A stretch of DNA of 64,000 bases from Verrucomicrobiaceae bacterium. GTDB lineage: Bacteria > Verrucomicrobiota > Verrucomicrobiia > Verrucomicrobiales > Akkermansiaceae. The stretch lies in NCBI GenBank assembly GCA_027485615.1, contig JAIXQS010000011.1, forward strand, positions 46,966 to 110,965. Direction: 5' to 3'. Shown piece after piece: positions 46,931 through 57,518 of this stretch (positions are counted from its first letter, which is position 1; each line of letters begins with the position of its first letter). Under the pieces are notes generated by a model, which did not search any database, was not told where the DNA came from, and saw nothing but the letters and a program-made list of their open reading frames with translations. The position numbers were made by a program, and so were the translations under genes.

Positions 46931-49900
46931 TCACGCCTCTTTCCCGCAGCATTGCTTGAACTTTTTCCCGGAGCCACAGGGGCAGGGGGCGTTGCGTCCG
47001 GCGGTCTCGATGGAGAAGCTGGGCTTGCGTTTCGGGAGGTTGAGCTTGAGGCCGGGGGTGTCTTCGCCGGACTCGTGCAGCGAGGAAACGATGTGCCCGG
47101 AACTGCCGGAGGAGGCCATGTTGTCGCTGGTGAGCGCGGACTCGCCGCCCTGGAGCTGGCGTGGCTGGCTGTGAAGTTGGCGGAGGAAATCCTCGAGGTT
47201 CCCGGCGGAGCGGAAAAGGTTGGTGAGGGCTTCCTGTTTGATGGAGTCCATCAGGGTCACGAAAAGGTTGTAGGCCTCGTTCTTGTATTCGATGAGCGGA
47301 TCCTTCTGGCCCTGCGCGCGGAGGCCGACGCCTTCGCGGAGCGCGTCCATGTTGTAAAGGTGCGCCTGCCATTGCTTGTCGATGGCGACGAGAACCATGC
47401 GGCGCTCTTCCTGGTCGAGGACTTCGTAGGGCAGGCCGCCGACCTTGATCTCGTAGGTTTCCTTCACCTTATCGACGAGGCAGGCGGAGATTTCCTCTGC
47501 GCTGTGGTTCACGTCGAGATCCTCCGCTTTGATGCTGATGGGGAGGTTGGTGTTGATCCAGCCGAGCAGCTCGGTGTAGTCGGGTGCGTTCTTGTCGAAA
47601 TCCTCGAGGTACAGGCTGACCTTGGCGGGGATGGTTTCCTCGATGATCTCGGTGACGAGGTCGCGCGGGGTCTCGGTGCTGAGAACCTCGTTGCGGTAGC
47701 CGTAAACGACCTCGCGCTGCTTGTTCATCACGTCGTCGAAATCGAGGACACGCTTGCGCCATGTGTAGTTGCGCTGCTCGACGCGCTTCTGTGCGGTCTC
47801 GACGGAGCGGTTGAGCCATGAGTGCTCCAGCGCCTCGCCGTCCTTCATGCCGAAGCGCTCCATCATCGCCGTCATGCGGTCGGCGGCGGCGAAGTTCCGC
47901 ATGAGGTCGTCCTCGAAGGAGATGAAAAACTGCGAGCGGCCGGGATCGCCTTGGCGGGCGCAACGGCCGCGCAGCTGGCGGTCCACGCGGCGGGACTCGT
48001 AACGCTCCGTGCCGATGACGAACAGGCCGCCGACTTCCGGCACGCCCTTGCCCAGCTTGATGTCGGTTCCGCGTCCGGCCATGTTGGTGGAGACGGTGAC
48101 GGCGCCGGGCTGGCCGGCTTGGGAAATGATTTCCGCTTCCTGCTCGTGGAATTTCGCGTTGAGGACGGAGTGCGGGATTTTCGCGCGCTGCAACATGCGG
48201 GCGAGCGTCTGCGAAGCCTCGACCGATGCCGTTCCGCAGAGGACGGGCTGGCCTTTGCCGTGGGCTTCCTCGATTTTCGCGATGACGGCGTTGAACTTCT
48301 CGCGGCGGGTTTTGAAAACCTGGTCGTTCTCGTCCACGCGGACGTTGGAGGTGTTCGTCGGGATCGGTAGGACATCGAGGCGGTAGATGTCGTGGAACTC
48401 GGCGGCTTCCGTTTCGGCAGTGCCGGTCATGCCCGCCAGTTTTTCGTAGAGGCGGAAGTAGTTCTGGATCGTGATCGTTGCGAAGGTCTGGGTTTCCTTC
48501 TCGATGGCGACGCCTTCCTTTGCTTCCACGGCCTGGTGGAGGCCGTCCGACCAGCGGCGGCCGGGCATTTCACGGCCCGTGTTGTCATCAACGATGATGA
48601 CCTTGCCTTCTTTGACGACGTATTGGACGTCCTTTTCATAGACGCAGTAGGCCTTGAGGAGCTGGGAGATGTTGTGGATTTTCTCGGCCTGGACGCTCAT
48701 GCGATCCTGCGCTTCCTCTTTGGCGGCGATTTTTTCCTCGGGGCTGAGGTCGAGGTTCGTGTCGATATCGGCGAAAACGGTGCCGAGGTCGGGCAGGGTG
48801 AAGGATTCGGGATCTCCGGGGGAGAGGAACTCGCGGCCCATTTCCATGAGGTCGGCGTCGTTGCCTTTCTCGTCGATGACGAAATAGAGCTCTTCCTTGA
48901 GCTCAAAGAGTTCCTTTTTCTGGGCGTCTTGGTAGAAGGATAGCTCGGATTTCTCGATGAGGCGGCGGTTCTCCGGTTCCTCCATGAAACGCATGAGCAT
49001 GCGGTTGCGCGGCTGGCCGAGCTTGATCTTGAAAAGCAAGCGGCCGGCGCCGTCCATGTCGCCGGCGTCGGTGAGCTTCTTCGCCTCGGAGGCGAGGTCG
49101 TTGCAGAGCTGGGTCTGCTTCTTGACGAGCGCGTCGATGGAGGCGCGGTATTTGTCGAACTGGTGGGTGGACAGCGCGGTGGGGCCGGAAATGATGAGGG
49201 GCGTGCGTGCCTCGTCGATGAGGATGGAGTCCACTTCGTCGATGATGGCGAAGTAGTGGCCGCGCTGCACCTGGTCTTCGCGGGAGGAGGCCATGCCGTT
49301 GTCGCGGAGGTAGTCGAAGCCGAACTCGGCGTTGGTGCCGTAGGTGATGTCGAAGGCATATTGCTCGCGGCGATCCCATGGCGCCATCTGGTTCTGGATG
49401 CAGCCGACGCTGAGGCCGAGGTAGCGGAAAAGGGATCCCATCCAGTCGGAGTCGCGTTTCGCGAGGTAATCGTTGACCGTGACGACGTGGACGCCGAGGC
49501 CGGTGAGGGCGTTGAGGTAAACGGGCAGGGTGGCGACGAGGGTTTTTCCCTCACCCGTCTGCATCTCCGCGATCATGCCGCGGTGCAGGGCGATGCCGCC
49601 GACGAGCTGGACGTCGAAATGAACCATCTGCCACTCGATGGGGTGATCGCTGACCTGGATCGTGGTGCCGCACATCCGGCGAGCCGCGTTTTTCACGACG
49701 GCGTAGGCCTCGGGAAGGATCTGCTCGAGATACTTGGCGCGGCCTTTCTGGAAGGCGGGCTCGATCTCATGGAAAGCGACCTTCGCTTCCTCGATGGCCT
49801 CGGGGGTCGCGCGGATCGAGGCGGGCAGGGACGGAAACTCGTCGCGCATCGCCTTGAAACGATCCTCAAGAGCCGCGGCGGTGGCGGAAAGTTCCTCCTC

Positions 49901-50116
49901 CGACATGCGGGCGATGACCGGTTTCGCGGGCGCTTCGAGTTCGTGGTAACGGGCGAGATGGGTTTTCCATTTCGCGGTGAGTTCGCGGAGCTTTTCCTCC
50001 GGCTCGCGCTGCAAGGCCTCCTCGATTTCCTTGATGCGGGCGACGGTCGGGCGGATGCGGCGCAGTTCGCGCTGGTTCTTGCTGCCGACGATTTTTTGGA
50101 GAATCCACTTGATCAT
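46931..50116 (-). CDS. secA: Preprotein translocase ATPase
   Basis: GIALHRGMIAEMQTGEGKTLVATLPVYLNAL; VDSILIDEARTPLIISG; TNMAGRGTDIKLG; C-terminal CPCGSGKKFKQCC. Confidence 0.97.
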   Translation of the reverse strand: MIKWILQKIVGSKNQRELRRIRPTVARIKEIEEALQREPEEKLRELTAKWKTHLARYHELEAPAKPVIARMSEEELSATAAALEDRFKAMRDEFPSLPASIRATPEAIEEAKVAFHEIEPAFQKGRAKYLEQILPEAYAVVKNAARRMCGTTIQVSDHPIEWQMVHFDVQLVGGIALHRGMIAEMQTGEGKTLVATLPVYLNALTGLGVHVVTVNDYLAKRDSDWMGSLFRYLGLSVGCIQNQMAPWDRREQYAFDITYGTNAEFGFDYLRDNGMASSREDQVQRGHYFAIIDEVDSILIDEARTPLIISGPTALSTHQFDKYRASIDALVKKQTQLCNDLASEAKKLTDAGDMDGAGRLLFKIKLGQPRNRMLMRFMEEPENRRLIEKSELSFYQDAQKKELFELKEELYFVIDEKGNDADLMEMGREFLSPGDPESFTLPDLGTVFADIDTNLDLSPEEKIAAKEEAQDRMSVQAEKIHNISQLLKAYCVYEKDVQYVVKEGKVIIVDDNTGREMPGRRWSDGLHQAVEAKEGVAIEKETQTFATITIQNYFRLYEKLAGMTGTAETEAAEFHDIYRLDVLPIPTNTSNVRVDENDQVFKTRREKFNAVIAKIEEAHGKGQPVLCGTASVEASQTLARMLQRAKIPHSVLNAKFHEQEAEIISQAGQPGAVTVSTNMAGRGTDIKLGKGVPEVGGLFVIGTERYESRRVDRQLRGRCARQGDPGRSQFFISFEDDLMRNFAAADRMTAMMERFGMKDGEALEHSWLNRSVETAQKRVEQRNYTWRKRVLDFDDVMNKQREVVYGYRNEVLSTETPRDLVTEIIEETIPAKVSLYLEDFDKNAPDYTELLGWINTNLPISIKAEDLDVNHSAEEISACLVDKVKETYEIKVGGLPYEVLDQEERRMVLVAIDKQWQAHLYNMDALREGVGLRAQGQKDPLIEYKNEAYNLFVTLMDSIKQEALTNLFRSAGNLEDFLRQLHSQPRQLQGGESALTSDNMASSGSSGHIVSSLHESGEDTPGLKLNLPKRKPSFSIETAGRNAPCPCGSGKKFKQCCGKEA

Positions 50117-50260
50117 GAGAAATGGGGAAATGCCCTGAACGGGCTAAGGAAAGGGTCGATACACCGGGGCGGGCGGGGAGGCAAGCGCGGGAATCGGTTG
50201 GAAAAGCAGGGTTCCTACACTAGGACACGGCACTAGAAAACTGATACGAGTGGGCAGAAA

Positions 50261-50386
50261 TTGAACCGCCAAGACGCCAAGTTCGCCAAGGAAGACCAAT
50301 ATGAGGGTTCAGAAGCCGGTTTCCACTCATCATTCTTTCGGTTTTCCATCCGATTGGCTTGGCGCACTTGGCGTCTTGGCGGTGAA
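50261..50386. repeat. Inverted-repeat locus 3, module CGCCAAGN
   Basis: Left TTGAACCGCCAAGACGCCAAGTTCGCCAAG; right arm reverse complement TTCACCGCCAAGACGCCAAGTGCGCCAAG. Confidence 0.88.
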
Positions 50387-50444
50387 TATGGTTTTTCATC
50401 CGGGATTTTCAGATAATCCCTCCCTAATGGAGGAACCCTGCGGA

Positions 50445-51536
50445 TCACAGCCACTTGATTTTCTTGAAAATGACCAGCTGGATGATGGCGACGGCGGCCA
50501 TGATGGCCATGAGCCAGAGGTAGCCGTGCGGTTGGTAAAGTTCCGGCATGTTGAGGGGGAGTTTTTGCCCGGTTGGCGACTCAGGCGCGAAGTTCATGCC
50601 GTAAATCCCGACGATGAAGGTCAGCGGAATGAAAATGGAGGTGATCACGGTGAGAGCCCGCATGACCTCGTTGGTGCGCAGGCCGACGCTGGAGTGGTAG
50701 AGTTCCATCAGGCTGGAGGTGAGCTCCTTGTTGCTTTCGACGAGATCCATGAGCTGCACGGTGTGGTCGTAGCAGTCGCGCAGGTAGACCTTGGTGGGGG
50801 AGGTGATGAAACCGGAGGGATCATGCAGCAGTGCGTTCACCACGTCCCGCAACGGCCAGACAAGGCGGCGCAGGTGGGCGAGGCTGCGCTTGTGCTCGTG
50901 CAGCTTCCTCACCATTTCCCGCGTGGGCTTTTCCAGCAGGTCGTCCTCAAGATCCTCGATGTTTCCGCCCAGCTCCTCCAGCACCGGATAAAAATGGTCG
51001 ATGACCGAGTCCAGCAGCGCGTAGGCGAGGTAGTCGGCCTTGGACTTGCGGATCTTGCCACGGCCTCCGCGGAGGCGGGCGCGGATGGGATCGAACACAT
51101 CGTATTCACCCTCCTCCTGGACGGTGATGAGGAAATTCTCCCCGAAAAACAGGCTGATCTGCTCGCTGCGTATCGTGCGCGATGCGTCCTGATAGACCAT
51201 CTGCGCGACTACGAAAACATAATCCGTGCTGCTCTCCACCTTGGGGCGCTGGCCGGTGTTGAGCACATCTTCGAGAGCCAGCGGATGCAGGTTGAATTTT
51301 TCCCCGAGCAGGGTGAGAGCCTCCGTATCGCCGAGGCCGTCGATGTTGATCCAGGTGATTTTCTCGCTGGTGATATGTGAGGCGAGTTCGGAAATGTCGG
51401 TGATGTCGCGCTCCTCGATGTGATCGCCATCATACTCGATGAGCTGGATCGCGGGTTTGCGTACTTTGCCATCGACCAGATGCGGGGAAAGCGTGGCGGG
51501 CGAGGTTCCCGGCGGGCCGTGGCGCTTGATGAACAT
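50445..51536 (-). CDS. corA: Magnesium/cobalt transporter CorA
   Basis: TSIFIPLTFIVGIYGMNFAPESP (GMN motif), C-terminal TM pair and KKIKWL tail. Confidence 0.95.
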   Translation of the reverse strand: MFIKRHGPPGTSPATLSPHLVDGKVRKPAIQLIEYDGDHIEERDITDISELASHITSEKITWINIDGLGDTEALTLLGEKFNLHPLALEDVLNTGQRPKVESSTDYVFVVAQMVYQDASRTIRSEQISLFFGENFLITVQEEGEYDVFDPIRARLRGGRGKIRKSKADYLAYALLDSVIDHFYPVLEELGGNIEDLEDDLLEKPTREMVRKLHEHKRSLAHLRRLVWPLRDVVNALLHDPSGFITSPTKVYLRDCYDHTVQLMDLVESNKELTSSLMELYHSSVGLRTNEVMRALTVITSIFIPLTFIVGIYGMNFAPESPTGQKLPLNMPELYQPHGYLWLMAIMAAVAIIQLVIFKKIKWL

Positions 51537-51633
51537 GGCCGCGAGCGTATGGCGTGCGGACTGCGAAGCAAGCGAAGGAATGGAGGCGAATCACACCTTG
51601 CGCGGGTGGTGGTGCGGAGAGTAGGTTCACTGC

Positions 51634-52410
51634 GTGCTTTTCGATTCCCACAACCACTTGCAGAGCGGGAAATTCGGGAGACCGGCTGGCGAGATGGTCG
51701 CCGATATGAAAGACGCGGGGATCGCCGGCTGCGTGGTGAACGCGACGCGGGAGGACGATTGGGAGGCGGTGGCGGCGCTGGCGCGGGGGTTTCCCGGGTT
51801 TGTGTTTCCCGCATACGGGATTCACCCATGGCATGCGGATACGGCGGCGGAGGGTTGGGAGGAAAGGTTGCGGGAGAGGCTGTTGGCCGATCCCATGGCC
51901 AGCGTGGGGGAAGTGGGCGTGGACGGCTGGGTGGAATCGCCGCCGATCGAGGTGCAGATCGGTGTTTTCGTGAAACAGGCGGAGATCGCGGCGGAGATGG
52001 GGCGGGTGATGACCGTGCATTGCCTCAAGGCATGGGAGGAGCTGTTTGCGGCGATGGATCAGGCGTCGGCTTGGCCGGAGAAATTCCTCATGCATTCCTT
52101 CGGTGGCTCCATCGAGGTGGCGGAGCGATTGGCGAAAAAGGGCGCGTGGTTTTCCTTTTCCGGATATTTCCTGCATGAGCGGAAACGCAAGGTGCTGGAG
52201 GTCTTCCGTCGGCTGCCGAAAGACCGCATCCTGCTGGAGACCGACGCACCGGATATGATGCCGCCAGAGGATTTCGTGAAATTTCCCCTCGGCGAGGGCG
52301 TGAACCATCCGGCGAACCTGCGGAGCATCGCAGGGGCGTTTGAGCGGGAGACTGATGAGGGGATGCTCGGGCGGATTGAGCGGAACGGGATGAGGTTCTG
52401 GGGCATCTAA
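51634..52410 (+). CDS. TatD-family metal-dependent hydrolase
   Basis: LFDSHNHLQ, ASVGEVGVDGW, KFLMHSFGGSIEVAERLAKKGAWFSFSGYFL, ILLETDAPDMMPP; GTG start. Confidence 0.9.
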   Translation: MLFDSHNHLQSGKFGRPAGEMVADMKDAGIAGCVVNATREDDWEAVAALARGFPGFVFPAYGIHPWHADTAAEGWEERLRERLLADPMASVGEVGVDGWVESPPIEVQIGVFVKQAEIAAEMGRVMTVHCLKAWEELFAAMDQASAWPEKFLMHSFGGSIEVAERLAKKGAWFSFSGYFLHERKRKVLEVFRRLPKDRILLETDAPDMMPPEDFVKFPLGEGVNHPANLRSIAGAFERETDEGMLGRIERNGMRFWGI

Positions 52411-52693
52411 GTGCGCCTTCCGTTGACCATGCAGATGTTGGGAAAAGGAGCGGAAGTCACCGGCTACGCGCGGATCGCCGACAACGCGATCTTCATCTCC
52501 CGCCCGGAAAAGAAAGACCACATCCGCAGCACGCTGGATCCGCGTTTCGCGCCGCCGAAAGAAATCAGGACCGAGCCTCAGATGTCCGCCTGAACCAGCC
52601 ATGCTTTTACGCATTCTGCCAAGGCATCGTAGCCCAGTGCTGTAGCAGCGGGCAATTTTCGGATATTGCGGCCGGTCGACGCACGGAACCGAA

Positions 52694-53518
52694 CTACCGA
52701 TTCGGCACGATTTCTACCTCTCTTGCGGGGATTACCATTCGGAAAACTCCAACCTCGCGTCCGGCATTGGTCGCGGGACTCCCGTCATAAAGCACAAAAA
52801 GCTGTATATGGCCTTCTTGGTTTAAGCGTACCGCAGTGTTGTAAATGATTTTTTTCTCTCTGCCATATCTAGCGGCCAACTTGTAAAGCTGTCCAACTTC
52901 TTCCTGCCGGTATGTGATGATCTTCTCTGGCGCGACAGACTCGACCTTTTGCTCGAAAGCATGCTGCACCGTATGACTGGAAAAATTAGCCAGAATGAAA
53001 TTTTTATCTTTCAAATCGGAATTTTCCAGCGTGAGGACCCTGATTTTGGGAGATTCCTTCCACGGTGTGGAATCAAGTTTACTCGGCATGAGGAAGAATA
53101 TCCTCCGCATCGTATCCGGTATTGCAGGCAGGGTGACGTATGGCCCGAAGTTATCTTCTCCAGAAAGCTTGCGATAGAGCCTCAGCTCCCCTTCAGCCGG
53201 CATTTGCCGAAGAGTTGAGGGGTTGTTGAAGGGAATATTGAGCGCATTCCACCTGCCATCCTTATCTTCACTCTTGCCACTGCGGAAAAAAAGCTGAGCG
53301 GGCGGTGTTTCTCCAGGTTGAGCAAGCAGCATTACGGCCTCGCCGCCGTCTTCTGGCTTACTGTATTTTCTGGTTGGTTTCGGACCGAGCGCGACGATGG
53401 CGAATTCCGCGATACCGTCTTTCGTCGGATCAATTTTCTGCTGTTCACCTTGCGCCTTGGAATCGGAGGCCAGGCAGCACAAGGTCAGAATGAGCATTAA
53501 TAATTTACCGAGTGTCAT
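52694..53518 (-). CDS. Secreted hypothetical protein downstream of the Verru_Chthon A-like gene
   Basis: 274 aa, signal peptide MTLGKLLMLILTLCCLASDSKAQ; same strand and 3 nt from the large cassette gene. Confidence 0.7.
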   Translation of the reverse strand: MTLGKLLMLILTLCCLASDSKAQGEQQKIDPTKDGIAEFAIVALGPKPTRKYSKPEDGGEAVMLLAQPGETPPAQLFFRSGKSEDKDGRWNALNIPFNNPSTLRQMPAEGELRLYRKLSGEDNFGPYVTLPAIPDTMRRIFFLMPSKLDSTPWKESPKIRVLTLENSDLKDKNFILANFSSHTVQHAFEQKVESVAPEKIITYRQEEVGQLYKLAARYGREKKIIYNTAVRLNQEGHIQLFVLYDGSPATNAGREVGVFRMVIPAREVEIVPNR

Positions 53519-53521
53519 ATC

Positions 53522-56500
53522 CTATATTTCATCGTGGTGAAGCCAGCGGAATGACTTCACCTTGAATTGCCTGCCGAATCTCCGGTTTGTCACACTAAGG
53601 TTCCCTTCCGTAATCTGTCCGCTGCTATGGTTCAGATCGAGAGCTGAATCGAGCGGCGTATTGCCGACCGTACCCGCCTGCCCGGAGTCCCGGTGCTCCA
53701 GATACAGTGGCGTTCTGACGACCGTGGCTTCAACCCACGCACGCGCCTGAATGCCGCTGTCATCTTTTGATTCGCCGTATGCGCGAATTACAAAGGTGTC
53801 TCCCCTTGTCGTTAATGCGGGAGCGAGGGGTTCGAGAAGATCTCCTTGGGTGAGATACCCGGGCATTCCCCATGCCTTGCTCTGTGGCTGGGTGGTGGTG
53901 AACTGTCCGGAGGAATCCTGATAACGGTAGCCGTTCCTGAAATCCGGATGGTTATTGTCCCGTTCATCCGCAGCACTGCCCGGCGCGGCGTTCAGCGAGG
54001 TGGTTTGGTGAATCGTGTCTGATGAAAAGTCATCATTCAGTCCCGCCGCCATGATCGCGGCATCCAGGGCGCTCATGTGTGAGGTTTCGTCATTCCGATC
54101 CGCGAGCCTGCGGTTAATGAAATCTGCCAGCGAAAGAAACGGCCCTCGTCTTTTTACCTCGACCACGATGTTTTCCGCCAGCACGCGCACCTCATCGCTG
54201 GAAAGTTTGCGGGCACCGGCCCAGGCCCCCCACGAGTCCGGCTCGGCCTCATCGGTTATCGCGGCAGCGCTAGGTAGCGAATGCCTCGCAAACGTGACTT
54301 CATCACCGCTTTCTTGTCCGGTCCTAAGCGGAAGTTTTTTTCCCAGTGTGCTGGAGAGAAACGCCGTCCACGCTTCCACGGAGGTGGAATTTACATTGAA
54401 GGCGGCTGTGTTGTGCAGGAACTCCGCGCTGCGATAAAATCCGTTTTCCGGGCTATTTGTGCCGGCCAGGAGGCTCGCGACACCGCCACTTGCCAATGAT
54501 CCATCAGGATTGTAGCGGTATTTCGGGTTGGCAAGAGGTTCTCCCACATTCCATGCGAAACGGTCCGTGGCGCTGTTCAGTGGGATACTGGAAAGAAAAT
54601 GACCATCCCACAGGTTCTGGTTCACTTCGTAAGCAATGTCGTAGGCTAGAATTTCATTTGATGAAGAAAAGCTGCTACCAGAAACAGATTTCGATACAGC
54701 TTGGTTGCCGATTTGCAGGAGCCCCTGCGAGTCCGAAGCCGCCGCGCGGGCACCATGGGTGGAGACATCCTTAGCGGCTCCCAACAGGGAATCCCAACGG
54801 GTGGGGAAAGCTGCCCCGGTATAAGCATTCGCCGCCACCGGGTGTGCCGTTTTATCCGATGGTGCATGCAGGTCTCTCAATGATTGCCCGACGATGTAGG
54901 AGGGATTCCAAGAATAGGGGCTAAGCATTGCGTGGCGCAACCTGGCCATCGACAGCACCCCATGACCGCTGGAGGGCAGGTCAAACAAAACCACATTCGG
55001 GAAGAACGAGTAATCCACACTGGCACCGAACGGGTTCTTCACAAAGCGGTTGTTGGAGTTGAGGCTCGGCTGATCGTTGACGTTCTGCGGCGAATAGGGA
55101 ACGAACTGTAGATACCAAGCCCCGGCGCTGATCATGTAGTATTTGTTCGCAACCTGGGCGGCCGGGGAGCGCGCCGACAACTGTGCCCGGACATTCCAGT
55201 TCGCCACAGAAGCGACATTCAGCGCCATATGATTGATCGGCCAGCGGTTCGCACGCATGGGCGGCGCGTTGCCTTCGGTTCCCCGCTCGTCCAACCACAA
55301 GATTTTCGCCCCCACCTGGTGGGTGTCTGGGGAGTCTTTCATCGGCGCGTCGGCAAACCTCTCAAGAAAACCGAAACTGTTGTCTTGCTGATTGGCAGAG
55401 CCCCATTGCTCCCCCTGGTATCCGAAAGAGTTGGTCGAGTGGGCTCCGCCACCACCAAAATAGACCAATTGCAAGCTCGGGTGGCTGAGATTGCTGTGAA
55501 GATTTGTCAGGGAAGTTGATGTCCCCGCCTTCAAGACGAAGGGGAAGCCCTCCACGCGGCCAGCTTGACTCAACCCAAGCTCCGGCTGGTAATCGAAAAT
55601 CCGTCCGAGATCGATCTGATCGACTTGCGCTGAAGTAAGATCCTCCCATTTGATTTTCCTGTTCGGAGGCGGTTCTGTTTCGTCCTGAATCTGGTACTTT
55701 ACGGTCGATGCGTGATCAAAGTAAAAATGATCCGTCCCCTGTGGCGAAGCGGAACTGAGCACATTCCGCGACGGGTTCGACTGATCGTATAGCTGCAAAT
55801 TCACACCCGCCGCAGACACTTGGGGGGGGGACACTTTTGGTGAAAACACATGACATTCCCCGGAGCCAATCGTCGTGCCCTCCAAAGTGAAGGCCAGATA
55901 GCGTGCAGTCGGAAATGGGTTCAAACGCATTTTATATACATCGCCCCCAACGTAACCGCTTGACAGGCACCATACCGAAAACGGAAATATACCCGTGCCG
56001 ATCAAGTCATTGGCATGGTTACGCTCCGGGAAAAAATGCATGCTTTGTGCGCCGGCGTTGAAATACGGATTTGGCATCAGAACCGACAGATTCGGAATTT
56101 TCAAAGGCCGACTGTAAGGGTTCCACAAACAGACCCGAGGGATGATGTGCGTGCGAATCCGCTTGTTGTGGTGGGAAAAATAGTAATGCCAGCGCACATC
56201 CGTCATCACGGGATGGATCTTCGGAGCTTGCGCGGCCCAATTCGTAGCGTCGGAAGCGGCACCATCCGAAATCGAGTGCGCCCAGTTTGTCGTCGGGCGA
56301 ATCCGGACGGCAGAGGTGGGGAAATTGGTCTCCGCATTATCTAGATTGGTATGCGCGTGTTGCGCCCAGTCGCGCAAGGAGTCGAAGCCGGGCCCCAGCA
56401 CACCGTGCTCCTGACCGGGAATGATCGGCAGACGGCTGGAAAAGGTAAATTGCTTGCCGCCATAACTCTGGATGAATTCCACCGATGGATCGCTTTTTTT

Positions 56501-57511
56501 GGCAAGTAGCAGAGGCGTAAGGTCGCGTTTCAAGCCGCCTGTGACGGGATTGGTGAACAACCCGCTCGAGTCGATTGTGAAGTGGTTCCCGAGTTGCCTG
56601 AGCTTTTCCCGTTGAGTATCTGTAGTCAGGGCGAGGCCGACGGTTCCATATGTGGCAAATTTGCCGACATGCGGTTTCAGATTCGAATTCAAGTTTCCGA
56701 ATGGCAGCTCCTCTCCAACCTTCACAAGAGCGGGATTGGTTTGGGCTGCGGCCTCGAATGCCAAGGCGTCTGTTCGCGGATCGATGACGGGTGCGATGGA
56801 TGCCTTTTGGCTCTCGTCCGAAATGTGCCATGCAAACGCTCCTTTCGGTCCGACATCGACTTTCTCAACCAGCACCCGGTTTTTTGAATACTCCACTAAG
56901 TTCATTTGCGCCCCGAGCGCGCCTCTTCCAAGCAGTTCGACGACATTCGGATCCGCCGGATCAAGTGCGGTGGAAGCATCGATGGCAGCACTCCGCTTGC
57001 TCACCAGCCAGGCCAAGCGCATCTCATTTCGCCATTTCCCGCCGTTGAGCGAACTCTGGGTGTGGCGCAGGTCTTCATACGCGCCGGCGAGGGAATAGGG
57101 AGATTCGTTACCCGCACCAGCTGGCCTTTTTCCGATCACCGGCCATTCCCGCGAGCCTTGCGAATACGTCGTTTTCCATACACCCAGCCAGTTGCGATTC
57201 GGGATGGTAACTCCGGGTGATTCGAGAGACGCCGCCTTAGCTGTCGCTCTTTGATCGGATCCAGCCTGTTTTTGTAGCTCCCCAAGGGCTAGCATGAGTG
57301 CCAGCTTGGCATTGCTTTTCGCAATGGCCGCGTGGTTCTGCTGGTTTGATTTCCTGAGTTCTATTGCAGACAGAGACAACATTCCCAACGCCACCATAAG
57401 CACGAGCGGTATCAATAGCAGCGCAGCGACAAGGGCGAAGCCATTCCGATGACTCGACCTCTTGCTGGGTGAGCCAAGTTTCCGGCGCGGAGATTTTGGG
57501 AAAAGATCCAC
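53522..57511 (-). CDS. Verru_Chthon cassette protein A-like large pseudopilin-type protein
   Basis: 1329 aa; N-terminal prepilin-like GFALVAALLLIPLVLMVALGMLSLSAIELRKSNQ; size and layout fit the cassette A family. Confidence 0.75.
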   Translation of the reverse strand: MDLFPKSPRRKLGSPSKRSSHRNGFALVAALLLIPLVLMVALGMLSLSAIELRKSNQQNHAAIAKSNAKLALMLALGELQKQAGSDQRATAKAASLESPGVTIPNRNWLGVWKTTYSQGSREWPVIGKRPAGAGNESPYSLAGAYEDLRHTQSSLNGGKWRNEMRLAWLVSKRSAAIDASTALDPADPNVVELLGRGALGAQMNLVEYSKNRVLVEKVDVGPKGAFAWHISDESQKASIAPVIDPRTDALAFEAAAQTNPALVKVGEELPFGNLNSNLKPHVGKFATYGTVGLALTTDTQREKLRQLGNHFTIDSSGLFTNPVTGGLKRDLTPLLLAKKSDPSVEFIQSYGGKQFTFSSRLPIIPGQEHGVLGPGFDSLRDWAQHAHTNLDNAETNFPTSAVRIRPTTNWAHSISDGAASDATNWAAQAPKIHPVMTDVRWHYYFSHHNKRIRTHIIPRVCLWNPYSRPLKIPNLSVLMPNPYFNAGAQSMHFFPERNHANDLIGTGIFPFSVWCLSSGYVGGDVYKMRLNPFPTARYLAFTLEGTTIGSGECHVFSPKVSPPQVSAAGVNLQLYDQSNPSRNVLSSASPQGTDHFYFDHASTVKYQIQDETEPPPNRKIKWEDLTSAQVDQIDLGRIFDYQPELGLSQAGRVEGFPFVLKAGTSTSLTNLHSNLSHPSLQLVYFGGGGAHSTNSFGYQGEQWGSANQQDNSFGFLERFADAPMKDSPDTHQVGAKILWLDERGTEGNAPPMRANRWPINHMALNVASVANWNVRAQLSARSPAAQVANKYYMISAGAWYLQFVPYSPQNVNDQPSLNSNNRFVKNPFGASVDYSFFPNVVLFDLPSSGHGVLSMARLRHAMLSPYSWNPSYIVGQSLRDLHAPSDKTAHPVAANAYTGAAFPTRWDSLLGAAKDVSTHGARAAASDSQGLLQIGNQAVSKSVSGSSFSSSNEILAYDIAYEVNQNLWDGHFLSSIPLNSATDRFAWNVGEPLANPKYRYNPDGSLASGGVASLLAGTNSPENGFYRSAEFLHNTAAFNVNSTSVEAWTAFLSSTLGKKLPLRTGQESGDEVTFARHSLPSAAAITDEAEPDSWGAWAGARKLSSDEVRVLAENIVVEVKRRGPFLSLADFINRRLADRNDETSHMSALDAAIMAAGLNDDFSSDTIHQTTSLNAAPGSAADERDNNHPDFRNGYRYQDSSGQFTTTQPQSKAWGMPGYLTQGDLLEPLAPALTTRGDTFVIRAYGESKDDSGIQARAWVEATVVRTPLYLEHRDSGQAGTVGNTPLDSALDLNHSSGQITEGNLSVTNRRFGRQFKVKSFRWLHHDEI

Positions 57512-57518
57512 AGCACTT

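Noticed and set aside
52411-52593. 60-aa plus-strand ORF after the TatD-like gene
   Set aside because: Possible but no recognised motif, and it conflicts with the minus-strand in-frame extension; left unannotated.
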